64,000 bases of DNA from the NCBI GenBank assembly GCA_948567375.1, contig OX419758.1, positions 41,741,473-41,805,472 on the forward strand, in the 5' to 3' direction. Source of the stretch: Lunularia cruciata (taxonomy: Eukaryota; Streptophyta; Marchantiopsida; Lunulariales; Lunulariaceae). The first letter of the stretch is position 1. The number at the start of each line of letters is the position of its first letter. A program made the position numbers and the translations under genes. The notes under the pieces were generated by a model that had not been told where the DNA came from, did no database searches, and was given only the letters and a program-made list of their open reading frames with translations. Positions 42,405 to 54,860 of this stretch are shown one piece after another.

Positions 42405-45400
42405 AATGTGAGTTTGGTTGTTGATAACCAGACTTGATCCCAACATTGATCTCCATGTGTCGGTGATATACATCTACATACTATTTTTGTCAATTTTGAG
42501 TGGTTTGCAACTTGTGTTTGGCATTCACCACTCCTTGTTGGATTTTGGAAACAAAAGTGTTGACCAAATCCACCTTGTTATCCACCATGCAGTTCTTCAT
42601 CAAGCTTGAAAGTGTGAAAGGATGCTCTCCATACATAAGGAATAATGGCAAAACTTGTGTGGATGCATTCACTAAATTGTTGTACACAAATTCCACCAAT
42701 GGAAGCAAAGTGTCCCACCTTTCTTGCTTTTCTAGGGTGAAGCCTTGGAACATGACCTCAATGGTGCAATTAGCTCACTCTGTTTGGCCATCGGTCTATG
42801 GATAGTAGGCTGTGGACATGGCCAATTTGGTTTAGGTTTTTTCAAAACAAACTGGTGAATTGAGTACCTTTATTAGTGATGAGCACTCGAGATAGCCCAT
42901 GCTTAGAAAAGACTGCATCTAAGTACAATTGAGCTAATTGTGGAGTAGTCACATCCTTGGTGGTAGGACGCACATGTATCATTTTGTTGAGTCGGTCAAC
43001 AAAGACTACGATGGAGTCAAACCCTAAGGTGGTCTTGGGCAATACGCAAACCAGATCCATGCTTACTTGTTCCTAATGTTGTGTAGGAGTAGGAAAAGGT
43101 TGAAGGAGTCCTATGGGGAGCTTGATTAGAAGCTTTATTTTGTTGATAGAGTAGGCAGCTTCAAACATACTCCTTCATATCGTTGCTTATCTTGGGCCAA
43201 TAATAATGGCATTTAGTTCCATCTAAGGTCTTGTCCACTCCAACGGTGACCTACAATGGTAGAATCATGACATTCTGCTAGGATGGTGGTTCTTATGTCC
43301 CTGTCATTTGGGATCTATAATCTACCATCACAAAAAGTGAGTCTTTGGGTACTAGTGACACCTTTGGATGATTGAGTTCATACAATCTATGGGTCAATTT
43401 TTGTAGCAGCAAGCATCCTTGGCCAGAATTCAAGGTTCATCTTGACCTCTACCACCATATTATTTTCCATTGACATTCGGGTGAATGCATTGGCAAGTTA
43501 CTTCTTGCCTTCCATATATGTGATTGTCATCTTGAACCTTTGTCTCCACTCTGCCCACCAAATCTATTGACAAGATAGATCTTTCTATGTCTTGAGGTAA
43601 ACTAGAGGTTTGTGGTCAACTTCCCCTACAAATGCTTTTTGGCCAAGATAGTGCTTCCAATGCTTGGTTGCCAAGATAATCGCCAACTTTTCTGGTTTGG
43701 TGGTGTGATAGTTGCATTTGGCCAGTAATAGTTTCCAAGAGAAATATGCAATTAGGTGCCATCCGTCATGTCACTCTTGTTGTAGGACTGCTCCTATTGC
43801 TACACTTGATGCATTTATAGCCAACTTGATTGGACTTTTTGTGTCATATCATTTCAATATTGGTGCATGTCGTAATGCATCTTTCAATTCCTAAAAGGCC
43901 AATTCTTGTGTGGTTCACCATATTCACTTCTTCCCCTTGCCAAGTAGTGTTGTTAGAGGTTGTGCCACCTTGGAGAAATCTTTGACAAATCGCTAATAGA
44001 ACCTCATCAATCCTAAGAAACTCTTGAGTTGAGTCTGATCTTCTAAGCACTCCATTTTTGAATGACCTCTATTTTATCTATTAGCACTTGGATAACTTTT
44101 TCACTTACTCTATGCCCCAAGTAGTCTACTTTAGACTTGCCAAACTCACACTTTGAGATTTTGGCACACAATTGATTCTATTGTAGAATTTGGAGAACTT
44201 CTCATAGATGTTGGTTGTGTTCCTTCATTGTCCTGCTATAGATGAGGATTTCATCTAGGAAAACAATAATAGATTATCCAAGTATGGACAAAATATGTCA
44301 TTCATCAAACTCATGAAAGTGGTCGGTGCGTAAGTGAAGCCAAACGGCATAACCCGGTACTCAAAGTGATCATACCTTGTTTGAAAGGTAGTCTTGTTCA
44401 AAAGGACATCTTCTTTTGCAATTTGGATTTGGTTGGGACCGCTCCATAGATCAAGTTTGGTGAAGTGTTTTGCCCCATTGAGTTGATCACACAAGTCATC
44501 CATGCGGAGTAAGGGTATTTATTCTTCATCATTTGTTGATTTAGGCTTGATAGTCAATGCACATGCGCATTGTACCATCCTTTTTCTTCACAAACAAGAC
44601 ATGAACCCCATATGGTGATACGTTGGGTTGGATAACCCCTTCTTGTATAGCATATCCTCAATTTGAGCCTTACACTCTTCCAACTTATGAGGTGATAGAT
44701 GATATGGGGCCTTACAAGGAGATGTCTTCTTAGGAGTTATCTCGATTTTATGATTAACTCTCCTTTTTGGTGGTAATCCTAAGGGTAGGTCATCTGAGAA
44801 AATATCTTGAAACTCATTGACTACATCTCTTAGTTTCTCAAGAACTTGTACATTGAGTTATGCACTTTGAACTTTTCTTATTAGGCCCATGAAACATCTA
44901 TTTGTCTTACCAATAGTTGTTTCTGCTATGACGTATAGCAGTAATTCTTGCCTCAATGTTCTCTCTTTAACTCCAATGATCTGCCATTGGCGAGTCCTCA
45001 CTACTTTTTTCCTCCAATCAACCATGGGGTTGTAGTGCTCATCCACGGTATACCTAGGATTACATCACAACAAGCTAACCTTATCACTTGCCACTCAATT
45101 GCTTCTTGATACTCTCTTACAAAAAGTGCTACCTTTCTAGGTAACAACTCCATCCTCTTTGTTTGCCCATTAGGTAATTCTACTTCCTCATTCTCATCTT
45201 TCTCTAGATCCATCCCCAATCTTATTGCAACAAAGCAAGATAAGAATATCTTTGTTGCTCAAGGGTCTATCAATACTCTCACCTGATTTCCTTCTAGGAT
45301 TCCATTTACAATAATCAATTATGAGTTTATCTTTCTCAATCTCTTTGCACTTGTCCTTGTCCTTGCTCCACTATTCTGCCTTTCTATTGAGCTAGTAAGG

Positions 45401-47097
45401 CCATGAGGTACATTTATTGGCAATCTTTGTTTTCCGAGGTGATTTTTTCATCCTCTTCTTCAATTCTTCTCTCCATGTTTTTCAAAGATTGCATTTATGG
45501 AAGCCAAGTGCCTTTAGGAAAATGAGTATGACAATTGATGGTGAGGTGCCCAACTTGGCCATAGTTGTAACAACAACATTGTTTTGCCTGAGTCCCTTCC
45601 TCTCATGGGGTCCCATCTCTCCTTTCTTTGACCCATCTCCATTCTCCTTGGGGTGGTCATGCTCCTCGTTCTTTGAATCAAATATTGCCCAATTCCATAG
45701 GAACTGGTCCACCAAAGTGTTATATTTCAGCCTGATAATGTTGATTATGGATGACCCCTTCACCTCCTTCTAGCGCCCTATTCTTTGAGCACAAGCAATG
45801 GCTTCAAGAACCATATGAGGGTTTTGTACCATTACTTCTTGGCAGATTTTCTCTTTCAACCCTCCTTTGAAATTGTCTAGAGCTTCTACTAGACTCATGT
45901 TGGTTTTTGCAACTTGTAAATCAAGGAATCCCTCCATATATTCTTGTACATTGTTCTTTTGCTTCAACTCCCATAGTTGGGTTCATGCCATCTGCACCAA
46001 ATCCACCAATTGGAAGTTCTTTAATAGCCCTTCTTGCATGGCGGTCCAAGTGACCTCTCTTCCTTCTCCCAACATTGGTCATTCTCAAGTGTCGGACCAT
46101 ATGAGGGCTTTATCGGTCAAGTACCCACATGCAAACATGCAGGCAGAATGATCAGTGATTTTAGTTGTGAATAATCAAAAGTATCAATTAATTATTGAAA
46201 TCCAATTTTCCATGACTCCCATAAACATTATCCCTTGTAAGGCCCAATGTTGCAGTTCTTCTTCATTTGTAGTAACAGTGTGGCCTCATTGTTGACTAGG
46301 GTCAATGTCATAGGCATGAGTGCCTCTCCATGTGCTTTGGTTGCTAATATTGGGTTTGGGACAACTCCCTTTTGTGCATTGCTTGATCATTCTTGAAGAT
46401 ACATACTTGACTTTGCAATGCTTTCATGGTCATCTTGATCTCCTAAAACTTGTTCAACATTCCTTGCATTCCTTGCATCAACTCTTGCAATTGTGAATCC
46501 ATGATTCCTACACACTACACTGCTCAACCGCTACTTCTAAATTTAATAGAGGGTCAATATAATCACTTGAGAGAGAGCACTAACTATTGGAACTACCATT
46601 GGGATTTCAAAGGCTATCACTCATTGACACTATCCTTCACTAAAATTGCAAACCACAAAATCCCTAAACATTACTTTTGGTCTGACCACATAATGTATTT
46701 CTACTTGAATGTTGAAAGGAAGAGGATTTGGTGTATTCAAATCCAACATAATAGATTGTGAAATCCCACTCTCTATCATAGATCATCATAGGCAAAATCA
46801 CTAAGTTGAATTCATTACTAAATCCATGAACTCTGCTCCAAAATGACAAACAAGATACACTCTCACTTGCTCACGCTGGATGTACATAATCTTGATGTGG
46901 AATGGATTCAAGATCATGAAGTGAGGTGCTGGATATCATCCTCCCAAAGTCTCCATTCCATCCTCTCTCTAGCACACTCCTAATCTATTGATTACATTAC
47001 GGTGTCTCTCCTCAAAAATTACTCAGTCTTAGTAGCCCATGTTCTTCCAAGAGGGTTGATCCGCTCTCTTGGATCAAAACACCTACTTTGATACCAT
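42405..47097 (-). pseudogene. Gypsy A gag-pol, 5' part: gag, protease, RT, RNase H, integrase
   Basis: On the - strand: gag with knuckle-like CYNYGQVGHLTINC (second Cys to Tyr) near 45560 and capsid EYMEGFLDLQVAKTNMSLVE (45950-45880); protease VLIDP-stop-ATKIFL near 45270 with a broken active site; RT with [15 protein letters not shown] and [17 protein letters not shown] (44440-44300); RNase H near 43700-43900; integrase SRVLITNKGTQFTSLF (42900) and TDGQTE (catalytic Glu kept) near 42800. Full of stops. The primer-binding site lies at 47097-47081. Confidence 0.8.
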
Positions 47098-47748
47098 TGT
47101 AATCTTTTGAGGATAGTAGAACTAAAGAGAAATACATAAGAAAAAACACACAATTTCACACTCAACCTCTGATGCCCCAAAGGAGCACCTTGACTGTATA
47201 TATAACAAAAGGGACTCCTTTGAAGGAAGCTCCACCCTTGGATCAGATACATAGATTGGTGACATGTAAGCAAGCTCTGCCCTTAGATAGGTTGTATGCA
47301 TGTGATTCTGATCCTATTTGGTATGTCAAACCATCTTTGACGGGAGGGAATCTTTAGGAAATCTTATGAGGGAGGGAGGGTTTAGTGCACATTTTTTAGG
47401 CCTAATTCATCCGTTTAAGCTTCCAAATTTAGCTCTAAATTTCCATGCTATTTTTGGCTCTTACTCTATTGATAGAAGTCCTCTTTTGATGACACCTCTA
47501 TCTTGTCTACCTGGCACATCATACATAATATCCTTTCAGATGTTACCAAGCCAATTTCCACCTCTAGATAATATGTCTAGCTTTGGTATTACAAATTCAA
47601 GCTACTTTTGGCTCTTGCCCTATTAGTAAAAGTACTCTTTTGGTGACACCTTTATCTGATCTACCTAGCCCATCATACATAACATCCTTCCAGAAGTTAC
47701 CAAGCCAATTTTCAACTCTAGATGATATGTCTAGCTATTGGTATTACA
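47098..47748 (-). repeat. LTR of Gypsy A, right copy (5' LTR)
   Basis: 651 bp, TGTAATC...GGTATTACA. Carries the same internal duplication of the 150-bp unit as the left LTR. Followed by CTCGT, the altered target-site duplication. Confidence 0.85.
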
Positions 47749-48660
47749 CTCGTCCATTCCTTGGGCCACTAGAGCATATCTTTGCGCTTGCTTCAACAAG
47801 GGTGTAGGCTCTTGGATCCTAGCTCAACAATATATTAGGGCATTTTGACTCGCATCAACCACTTTCTCTATGGCAATGAGGTTCTGCCTAGGTTTGGTCC
47901 ACCGTATGCATCTCCATTACTCACTTGTGAGTGTGGTTCTACACTAGATGCAACAACAATCCATATGACAGGATGTCCTTATGGAGGACAGATGATAGCT
48001 ACCCATGATGCCATCAAGGATATAGTGTTTGCTATGGCACGAGAGAGTGGATACCTTGCTTGGAGGGAGCATTCATATTCTTTGTAGACAACATGTGTCA
48101 GAATAGACTTATACTTGGTCCAAGATGATCATGTGATAGTGGTTGACGTTGTGGTTATAGATCCTACATGTGATGCAGTTTTGGAGGGAATGATTACTCA
48201 TCCTCTTAGATAGGCGGCGAACGGAGCAATAGCACATAAGGTCTCCAAGTATAAGGGTATGCAGCAAGGTCACCTCTTTGTTCCTCTAGCCTTGGAGTTA
48301 TATGGAGCGATGATGGACATGGAGTTAGGCATATTTGTCAAGGAGTGCACGAGAGCTTATCATATTAGATGCTAGGGGTGCAGCTCTTACTCTCATACTT
48401 TGTAGCATACTTTAGATAGCACGTGTCCATTACTCTACAAGGAGCATTGGCTGGTGAAATCCATAGGAGAGCGATGCATCTTCAGATGCTCCAATAGTTT
48501 GTAGACCTTGCGACTTGCATAGCTCGCATATCTTATATGCGGTAAGGCAGATTCCTCATATCTATATTAGTGGGGTCCCATTCTACTTATTTTGTCTCTC
48601 CCTTGTATGGCTTGATGGGGTCTTCCCATCCTTCTTGTGTTCTATGTGGTTGCCTGTTCG
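47749..48660 (+). pseudogene. RLE-type non-LTR retrotransposon, Cys/His motif, endonuclease and 3' UTR
   Basis: Continues the frame cut at 28792. ORF piece 47845-48087 holds CECGSTLDATTIHMTGCPYG, a C-x-C-x(8-9)-H-x3-C motif, followed by ATHDAIKDIVFAMARESG. Next come VVDVVVIDPTCDAVLEG (48139-48190) and FVPLALELYGAMMDME (48275-48325), which fit the catalytic core of the restriction-like endonuclease (D ... DP ... E) found C-terminal to RT in R2/NeSL/Utopia-type elements. Several stops. The 3' UTR has the hairpin GATGGGGTCTTCCCATC at 48614-48630. Clade assignment beyond RLE type is uncertain. Confidence 0.75.
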
Positions 48661-48730
48661 ATAAAAGGACTTTACTTTTCTATCAATCAATTACCTTCCA
48701 CCAAATTTCATTGTTAGTCACTTGCATGTT

Positions 48731-48925
48731 CACCCCACTTCATAGTCACCTGTTGGCCTTCCGTCCCACTTCACCACCAACCTTTGGCTTTCCATTCCAT
48801 TTCATCCACGGTCACCCATTTACCAATTCACCCCACTTCATAGTCACCCGATGGCCTTTTGACTCATCTCACCTCCGGTATTTCACCCCACAATTGCCAC
48901 CTATGGCCTTCCGCCCTACTGCTTC
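48731..48925 (+). repeat. Two-unit tandem repeat of about 98 bp
   Basis: CACCCCACTTCATAGTCACC begins units at 48731 and 48829, both continuing into TGGCCTT and CCACTTCA-like segments. Composition is pyrimidine-rich. No coding potential. Confidence 0.7.
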
Positions 48926-49070
48926 GACGTCTTTAGATCTTAGATCTAAAACCTTAGATCTCCCTCCACCCAACTCATTTCCCCTTCTGATTCTTGATAT
49001 CCACATTTTCTGCTCTTTGTGAAATATGGGTCTTTTGCTCCATTTTCAATTCGTTTTGGAATAATATCTT

Positions 49071-49335
49071 CTTTCAATTTAGGAAATGTTTTCCACTTCC
49101 CTCGGGTAGAATCTTTTGGCATCCAATCCGTACTCGAATGTTTTACAACGCACAATTTGATAGACTTTGATTACACGCTCCTGACTTCTCTCAATTCAAG
49201 AAATGCTTTCTATTTCCCCCTTCTCTCAATTTAGGAAATGTTTTCCATTTCCATTGGATGAAATTTTTTTGCAGCCAATTGAAACCCGAATTTTTATAGT
49301 TTACTTTTTGATAGACTTTAATCACATGCTCAAAA
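49071..49335 (+). repeat. Diverged tandem repeat of about 150 bp
   Basis: Units starting CAATTTAGGAAATGTTTTCC at 49075 and 49225 each continue through CATTGG/CCTCGG, GCA(T/G)CCAAT and GATAGACTTTRATTACA-like segments. A partial unit lies at 49192. Confidence 0.7.
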
Positions 49336-50293
49336 GATTAAAGGGTCTTAGGATTCTTTAGCTTTTTAACAAGTTCCAAAAACATTGTTACAAACGAAAA
49401 TTGCTAGCTACTCTCAAATTTTGCCACTTTCGAGTACACTCCTCAAAATAATAGCAAATTTTAGTGGATTTAACAGCTAATTTTAGAGATTTGTTCGTTT
49501 GGATCAATGGCTTGAACTCCTTGGCACTAGTAGGATACAATGTACAAGGTTTGGGGACATGTCTCTTATCACCACCACCAACAATATGATCGTATCGAGG
49601 ATACTCATTTCCTCTTGCCTATCACCCTTTCTTACTCTTCTCAAAAAATTCTACTCTTTCGTTAATTCCTAAGGATAACATTTCACCTTTTCGAATATTT
49701 ACTTACAAAGATAACCTTTGGATGATTTTTTATTATTTCACTATACTTGACCCCGATATACTTTTCTTATTTTCGCTCGATTTTAAAATGAAACAAAAAT
49801 TAATTAATAGGTTCATTTGATCAAATATAATAAAAAGAAAAAAAATTCTCCAAAGATCTCTATAAACTAATCTTTCTAGAGAGTAAGGTGTTATCTTCCA
49901 GGTCGCTTCAAAGTTCATAATGTTCTTCAAATTCTCGACGTCCTCGGATCCACTTCCACAACTCTTTTACTAAGAAATGAAAGAAGATTAACGCTCTTCT
50001 GAATCGTGTATTTCTTTTTCTCCTCCCTCCCTATTATTTAGTAAACAAATCTACCCCCAACATTTGTCGTACCCTCATCATCTCTCGTTTTCAAGCACGA
50101 GGTTTGTAAGTTACTGAAGGAGAATGGCATCGACGAATACATTCGGACACTTGTCTATACAATTTTATACTCGTATGTAAACAATTGTATGTAAATGCAA
50201 GGGGACAAATAAGGCTTATTATCGTCATGGTATGCCGAGGTCAAGCAGGAGAGAAATCTTTCAGCATGTCAAACTTTGGATAGTTCAGCATCT
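49336..50293. other. AT-rich sequence without a supported gene
   Basis: No coding or RNA gene seen. Confidence 0.4.
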
Positions 50294-50369
50294 GCTGCGT
50301 TGGTTCAGAGCGGGAGGGCAGGTTTGTCAAGCCAGAAGTCGCGGGTTCAAATCCACCCTCAATGACCTC
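50294..50369 (+). pseudogene. tRNA-Asp(GUC)-like sequence
   Basis: Contains a box-A-like TTGGTTCAGAGCGG, an anticodon-loop-like TTGTCAA (anticodon GTC) and a box B GGGTTCAAATCC with the right order and spacing. From memory, the organellar trnD shares TTGGTTCAGAGC, TGTCAAG and GAAGTCGCGGGTTC. The acceptor arm does not pair and the T stem has mismatches, so this is a tRNA pseudogene, an organelle-derived insert or the head of a SINE. Confidence 0.4.
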
Positions 50370-50429
50370 CACTCTCCTTTTGCAACCTACAAACCAACAA
50401 ACTTTCCATAACCATACCTTTTAATTTCT

Positions 50430-51065
50430 CATAGCATCTTCAAGGATCCGACAACTCCGAGGACACAAGCCAATAGGAACAAGGAACGAGAACTAACGAT
50501 ATAGCAATCAAGATACAAGGTCATAAAATAAAGATACAAGTGTTTAGACAATCATGTGGTTGGTGAAATGTGGCAGAAGGCACATGACAAACAAAAAGAT
50601 CTAGGAGAGGAGAATGGTATAAAATTTGAACAGTAACAAGAATAATCAAGTAATCAAGATACATATGAAATCAAAAGCAAAAGGTACCCCGGTTCAATAG
50701 TAAAGATACACATGAATTGAAAGGGAAATGAAAAGAGAGCCGAAGGCAAAATCTAACCAAAAAAATGGGAGAGGAGGAGGGGTACGAGGTTTGCGTACTA
50801 AGGAGATACCTGGAACGACCATATAAATATCAATGGAAGAAACACAATATCATGTTACAAGAACACGAAAACAAACAAGCTGATGGCCTATTGATAAGTA
50901 TTAATCATTTAAAACCCGATACTAGCACATGAACAATGAAACCAACACATTGAAATTGAAAAAAGCAAGTCTTGTAGGATCGAAACAAATATACATGTAC
51001 TTAGGAAAGCGAAACTAAGATACAACCTGTCAATGGAGTATAACTTACTTAGTGCAAGATACAGA
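50430..51065 (-). repeat. Leader repeat, copy 3, inverted and diverged
   Basis: On the - strand it reads TTCAATTCATGTGTATCTTT, then CACTTCACCAACCA-like and ACCTTGTATCTTGATNGCTAT segments in the order found at 25220-25460. It includes sequence upstream of the break point of copy 2, which shows that copy 2 is truncated at its left end. Confidence 0.6.
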
Positions 51066-53380
51066 GCAATGACACTCCGTCCATTTACCTATCCCAAACT
51101 ACTGTTGTTGCATGGCCTCCTCTTTGCTTTGTAGAGAAATAGATATCTTGCTTCAACAAGAACAAAGAGGCGGTGCCACACGAGCCGCACCATTGCCATC
51201 TCAATGTACCAACAGGATGGATATGAAGAAATGAGAGCAAAAGCCATTCGAGTAACGGGGAGATCCGGAACTCGTTAAGTGCAGATGGAATGCAAATAAA
51301 ATGAAAGCAACACTAAATGAAAAGTACATATGGAAAGAGAGATAATGAAATGAAACTCACAAATGTAAAACTAAGCACTAATGTAATATAATCATCAGAA
51401 GATAACAACATGCAAAGAACTGTTAACTGTTGTATAATCAAAAAGCGCTAAGCAACGCATGTTAAAAAAAAATATATGACGTGTAATCGAAACCCAGTAG
51501 AGAAATGTAAAATATCGTGTAATCGATAAGCGTTAAACAACACATGTAAACAACGTGTAATCGAAGCCCAAAGAGCTAGACATGAACTCTTAAGCAATCT
51601 GAGAACTGAAGTCGGGCAGGAACCATGAAGTAGAAAGATGGATAAGAACCACAAAAAAGAAAACATCCGAAGGAGTATTAGCTGAGGATGGGTGGGGTGG
51701 AGTGGAGCGAAGTGGGAGAGGAGTGGAAGATGTCTTGGCTGAGTCAAAGCGAAACGGAAGAGGATTGGGTACGAGAAAAAGAAATAGAAGCCGTTCTCTG
51801 AAAGGAGAAGCAGAGCGAGGAGTACCGGATAGAGTACTACTCTATCTATACATGCGCTGTGATCGTATGAGTGTTAAAACATTGAAAAATTGAAGGAAGC
51901 GGAAGGCGGCCATAGTAAAGCTCCACGAAAGCTTGTCCGACTTCATTCGTGCCTAACGTACCGCCGAAGTAGCTGAGTGAATGTCAACACCCCTCGTACC
52001 GAGTTTCTGTTCAAAAGTTCATGAGTACCAAAACAAACTCGATTGCTCCCCAAAGTGCCACTCAAAGGAAAAGAAAGGAAAAGAAAAGGCTGAGAAATAT
52101 GTGTACCAGCAATGTCATGTAAAAGCTCTCCTGAATTTCAGCAAATTGGAAGGAAAGAGTCAAATCAAGTGTAGAAATAAGAATAGTCAAAATAATGCGG
52201 ACTGCAAAATAATATCGAGACAAGAAAATTTTGTATGATTGTAAATAGAAGAAGAAAGGAAAGAAATGTGAGGTACTTGGTAAATACTTGAAAGAAACCC
52301 ATGATTATTTAGAGGCAAGCATAACACAACAAAGTAACCTAATGATACAATTCTAGAGTACAAGCTTGTTAAGGGTAACCAACGACAACTGAGATGGAAT
52401 CATACACGAACGGGAAGGAGCGAGCTGTATCAATCGAGGAAATTAAGAGAAGAGAGCTAGACAAAATGAACATTAACCAAAGAGGAGGGGAGGGGGGGGT
52501 TGAGGAGAAGGAAAGCCTCGGGTGCCGTGAGGAAGAGGAGCTATAAGGCAAGGTGAGTCCACGTATAAGTATAACGACAGACTTGCACCAACGTGTAAGT
52601 ATCTTGATAGATTATTATATTATACCGAATATTGAAGATATCAATTAACCATATATTTGTAAGCCCTACCTAAGTAGTGAGGGTTTCGAGTTCTTGTGAA
52701 TATCCACTAAACATGCAGAAAGAAAAGCTGGTGAAAAGTACTAAGCAGAGAGGAGAAAAGAAAGATCATTGAAGAACAATAAGAGGCAAGCAATAGCATT
52801 AGAGGAGTGTGAGAGAACGAGACAATGTAAGCGTGGGGCGACGTGGGGGAGAGGGGCTGTAGAACAGAGTGGGTCCCATGCAAGTAAACAGACAAGCAAC
52901 CGGATTATATAAGATATCGAATATGTATTATATACAAAGACACTTAAGTATAATACAAGTAGTGAGAGACTCGGAGGCTGCAGGCTTCTTGGTTCCAAAA
53001 TATTATGAAGGATTAAGTTCCACATACATCAATCCTTACTGGTTTCAGTCGTATGATAGAGTATAGTAAGACGATCCACTTGTTTAATTCTATCGGGAAT
53101 GGGAATGCTCTAAATTTCTGAAGGGAAAAGAGACCCAGAATGTAGAAGAGCATCGGAAGTCAAATCAATGTTCGCTCTTGCATGAGACAACTTACAGCGT
53201 CAAATTGTACCTGCTTGAACAGAACTGCAAGCCACACAATAAAATGGATATACTAAATTAAGATAGAGGGGAGAGAATGACAGCATATAGCATATGCGAC
53301 TTCCACCACGATAACTAAGCAAACAAACCTAAAGGATCAGTTTGCCATAAGAGCCGAGAGCAGAATCTAGTCTTCAGATT
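51066..53380. other. AT-rich region, short repeats only
   Basis: Near 51475-51570 the block CGTGTAATCGA occurs three times with associated AAGC(G)TTAA(A)CAAC(A/G)CATGT. No gene supported. Confidence 0.4.
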
Positions 53381-53403
53381 TTTCTTCTTAAGTTTTCTTC
53401 TCA

Positions 53404-53765
53404 AGTCAATGATTCCGTCCATGAAATTCACAGGCCACTATGGGAGTAAAGTCGCTTCTATCGGTAAATATCGATAAGATACTCATGTAATGAAATCTTT
53501 CAGAGCTTAATCAAGGTGGCCTGTAGATTTCAAAGACTGAATCACTGGCTTGAGTACAGATACCATCTTGTACAGGATGAAAACAAACTCCATCTTATAC
53601 ACGATAGGTAAATAACCAGGTTTTCTCTTGCTCTAGACTCTGCTTTCCAGATCAAATTACTCCGTTTACAAAGTTCACAGGCCACATCAGAATACATCTC
53701 CGCTCGCACCGTCAATTTCGGCAAGATATCGATTTTGTGAAATCCTCCAGAGTTGCTATTGCCGC
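53404..53765. repeat. Two diverged units 247 bp apart
   Basis: TTCACAGGCCAC occurs at about 53428 and 53675; around each lie ATTCCGT/ACTCCGT, GTCGCTT/CTCGCAC, ATATCGAT and GAAATC(T/C) in the same order. On the - strand the right unit reads DILPKLTVRAEMYSDVACEL; the left unit has stops. Confidence 0.55.
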
Positions 53766-53991
53766 CATCACTAGATGGCCAGTAAACCTCATACACTGGG
53801 TCATAGACCTGAAAACGTATCCAAGAGAATTCCTGCTGTAACGACAGCAAAACTCCTTCTAAACAATATGAAAAGAGAATTGCCGATCTCAGGAGGACTA
53901 GGAAGCAACGAGGACTGTTGATTGCTTGAAGCATATTTGAAGTAAAATATAGTCGACATGCCCTTAGATTTCCGAGTGAATCATAGACCAA
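53542..53991 (-). other. Open frame of 149 codons, unrecognised
   Basis: Frame with no known motif. The central part (FQVYDPVYEVYWPSSDGG, KIDILPKLTVRAEMYSDVAC) looks protein-like, whereas the ends are rich in Cys, Ser, Leu and Tyr as in non-coding frames. It could be an exon remnant of an unrecognised gene. Part of it is tandemly duplicated in degenerate form to the left. Confidence 0.22.
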
Positions 53992-54499
53992 CCAAGCAAC
54001 AACATTCTAGACAAAACACAAGCCACAGTCAACACAGGAATGCACAAAAATGAAAGGAAAATAAAACAACTGGGCCAGGAATAACCAGCAGATACCAAAA
54101 ACACTGAGACATTCAAAACGATACCATGCCAAGGAAGATTATTCTCCAACCTCGAGGTGAAGAGGCTCTGGATCCACAGGAACTGCAAATGGCTCTAGCA
54201 GCAGCTAGCCTTGCCCTGAAAGACTTTTAATTAGATAGCCAAATTAAAGAACAATAACGAGCGAGCACAAAATGTCTAACGGCAGAAGGAATAATTTTCA
54301 AACAAATGAACATGCTCTGCAAATACACAGATCTGTGCAACGCGAATCAGCCCGCGACACGAACTCTTCCTGAATGATGAAGAGATTAGCACACGGAAAT
54401 TTCCCTTGAAAAATCGGAATCTGAATGAGGGATTCGAACTTTCTGGCTGTGTACAATTTAATTTAATCTAAATGTTCTATTTTTATGAATTCCTGAACT

Positions 54500-54860
54500 T
54501 GAGTGTATTCACCGGGAGATAATCAATAGGAGAGCAATCACATCACAATAGGTGATGTTTCTTCGTATGCTCGAGCGGTGCGTAGATCCTTGCGAGAATG
54601 CTCGAGAGTTGCGTAGATCCTGCGAGAATGCTCGAGTGGTGTGTAGACCCGTACCCGTACGATCTGTGTAGCTCGGATATTTTGAGTGCAGTCGAGCAGA
54701 TTCATCATATAGACTCTATTTATTTATTGGAACTTAACCCATGTACTTTTTTGCTTTTTTTTTCTCTCCCTTGTACGGGCTCGATGGGTCTTTCCCTCTT
54801 TCATTTTTCCCACACGCGGTCGCCTTTTACCCTTTATAAAGAAAAGAGACTGACTGTCAA
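54500..54860 (+). mobile_element. 5'-truncated tail of the RLE-type retrotransposon
   Basis: Shares with 48480-48660 and with the inverted copy at 55330-55565 the sequence order GGTGAT-TTCTTCG-ATGCTC, TATAGACTCTATT, CTCTCCCTTGTACGG, GATGGGTCTTTCCCT, ACGCGGTCGCC. It carries an inserted tandem repeat at 54567-54658. Confidence 0.7.
54567..54658 (+). repeat. Three 30-31-bp tandem repeats
   Basis: ATGCTCGAG starts at 54567, 54598 and 54628, each unit followed by a GCGTAGATCC(T) segment. It lies within the RLE tail; the other tails have one unit only. Confidence 0.8.

Larger units (their letters stand above)
28793..47748 (-). mobile_element. Gypsy chromovirus A, split by element D (nested complex)
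   Basis: LTRs with TGTAAT...ATTACA ends bound a 19-kb complex. Read on the - strand: 5' LTR 47098-47748, primer-binding site TGGTATCAAAG just inside it (matches the 3' end of initiator tRNA-Met), gag, protease, RT, RNase H, integrase (47097 down to 42405), then element D, then a second copy of RNase H to chromodomain (31357 down to 29547) and the 3' LTR 28793-29546. The segment from integrase C-terminus to RNase H is present on both sides of D (29970-31357 and about 42405-43790), roughly 85% alike. All frames are broken by stops. Confidence 0.8.

Noticed and set aside
48570..49022. 150-codon frame rich in Pro, Ser, Phe and His
   Set aside because: Overlaps the RLE 3' UTR and the pyrimidine-rich tandem repeat; composition explains the open frame.
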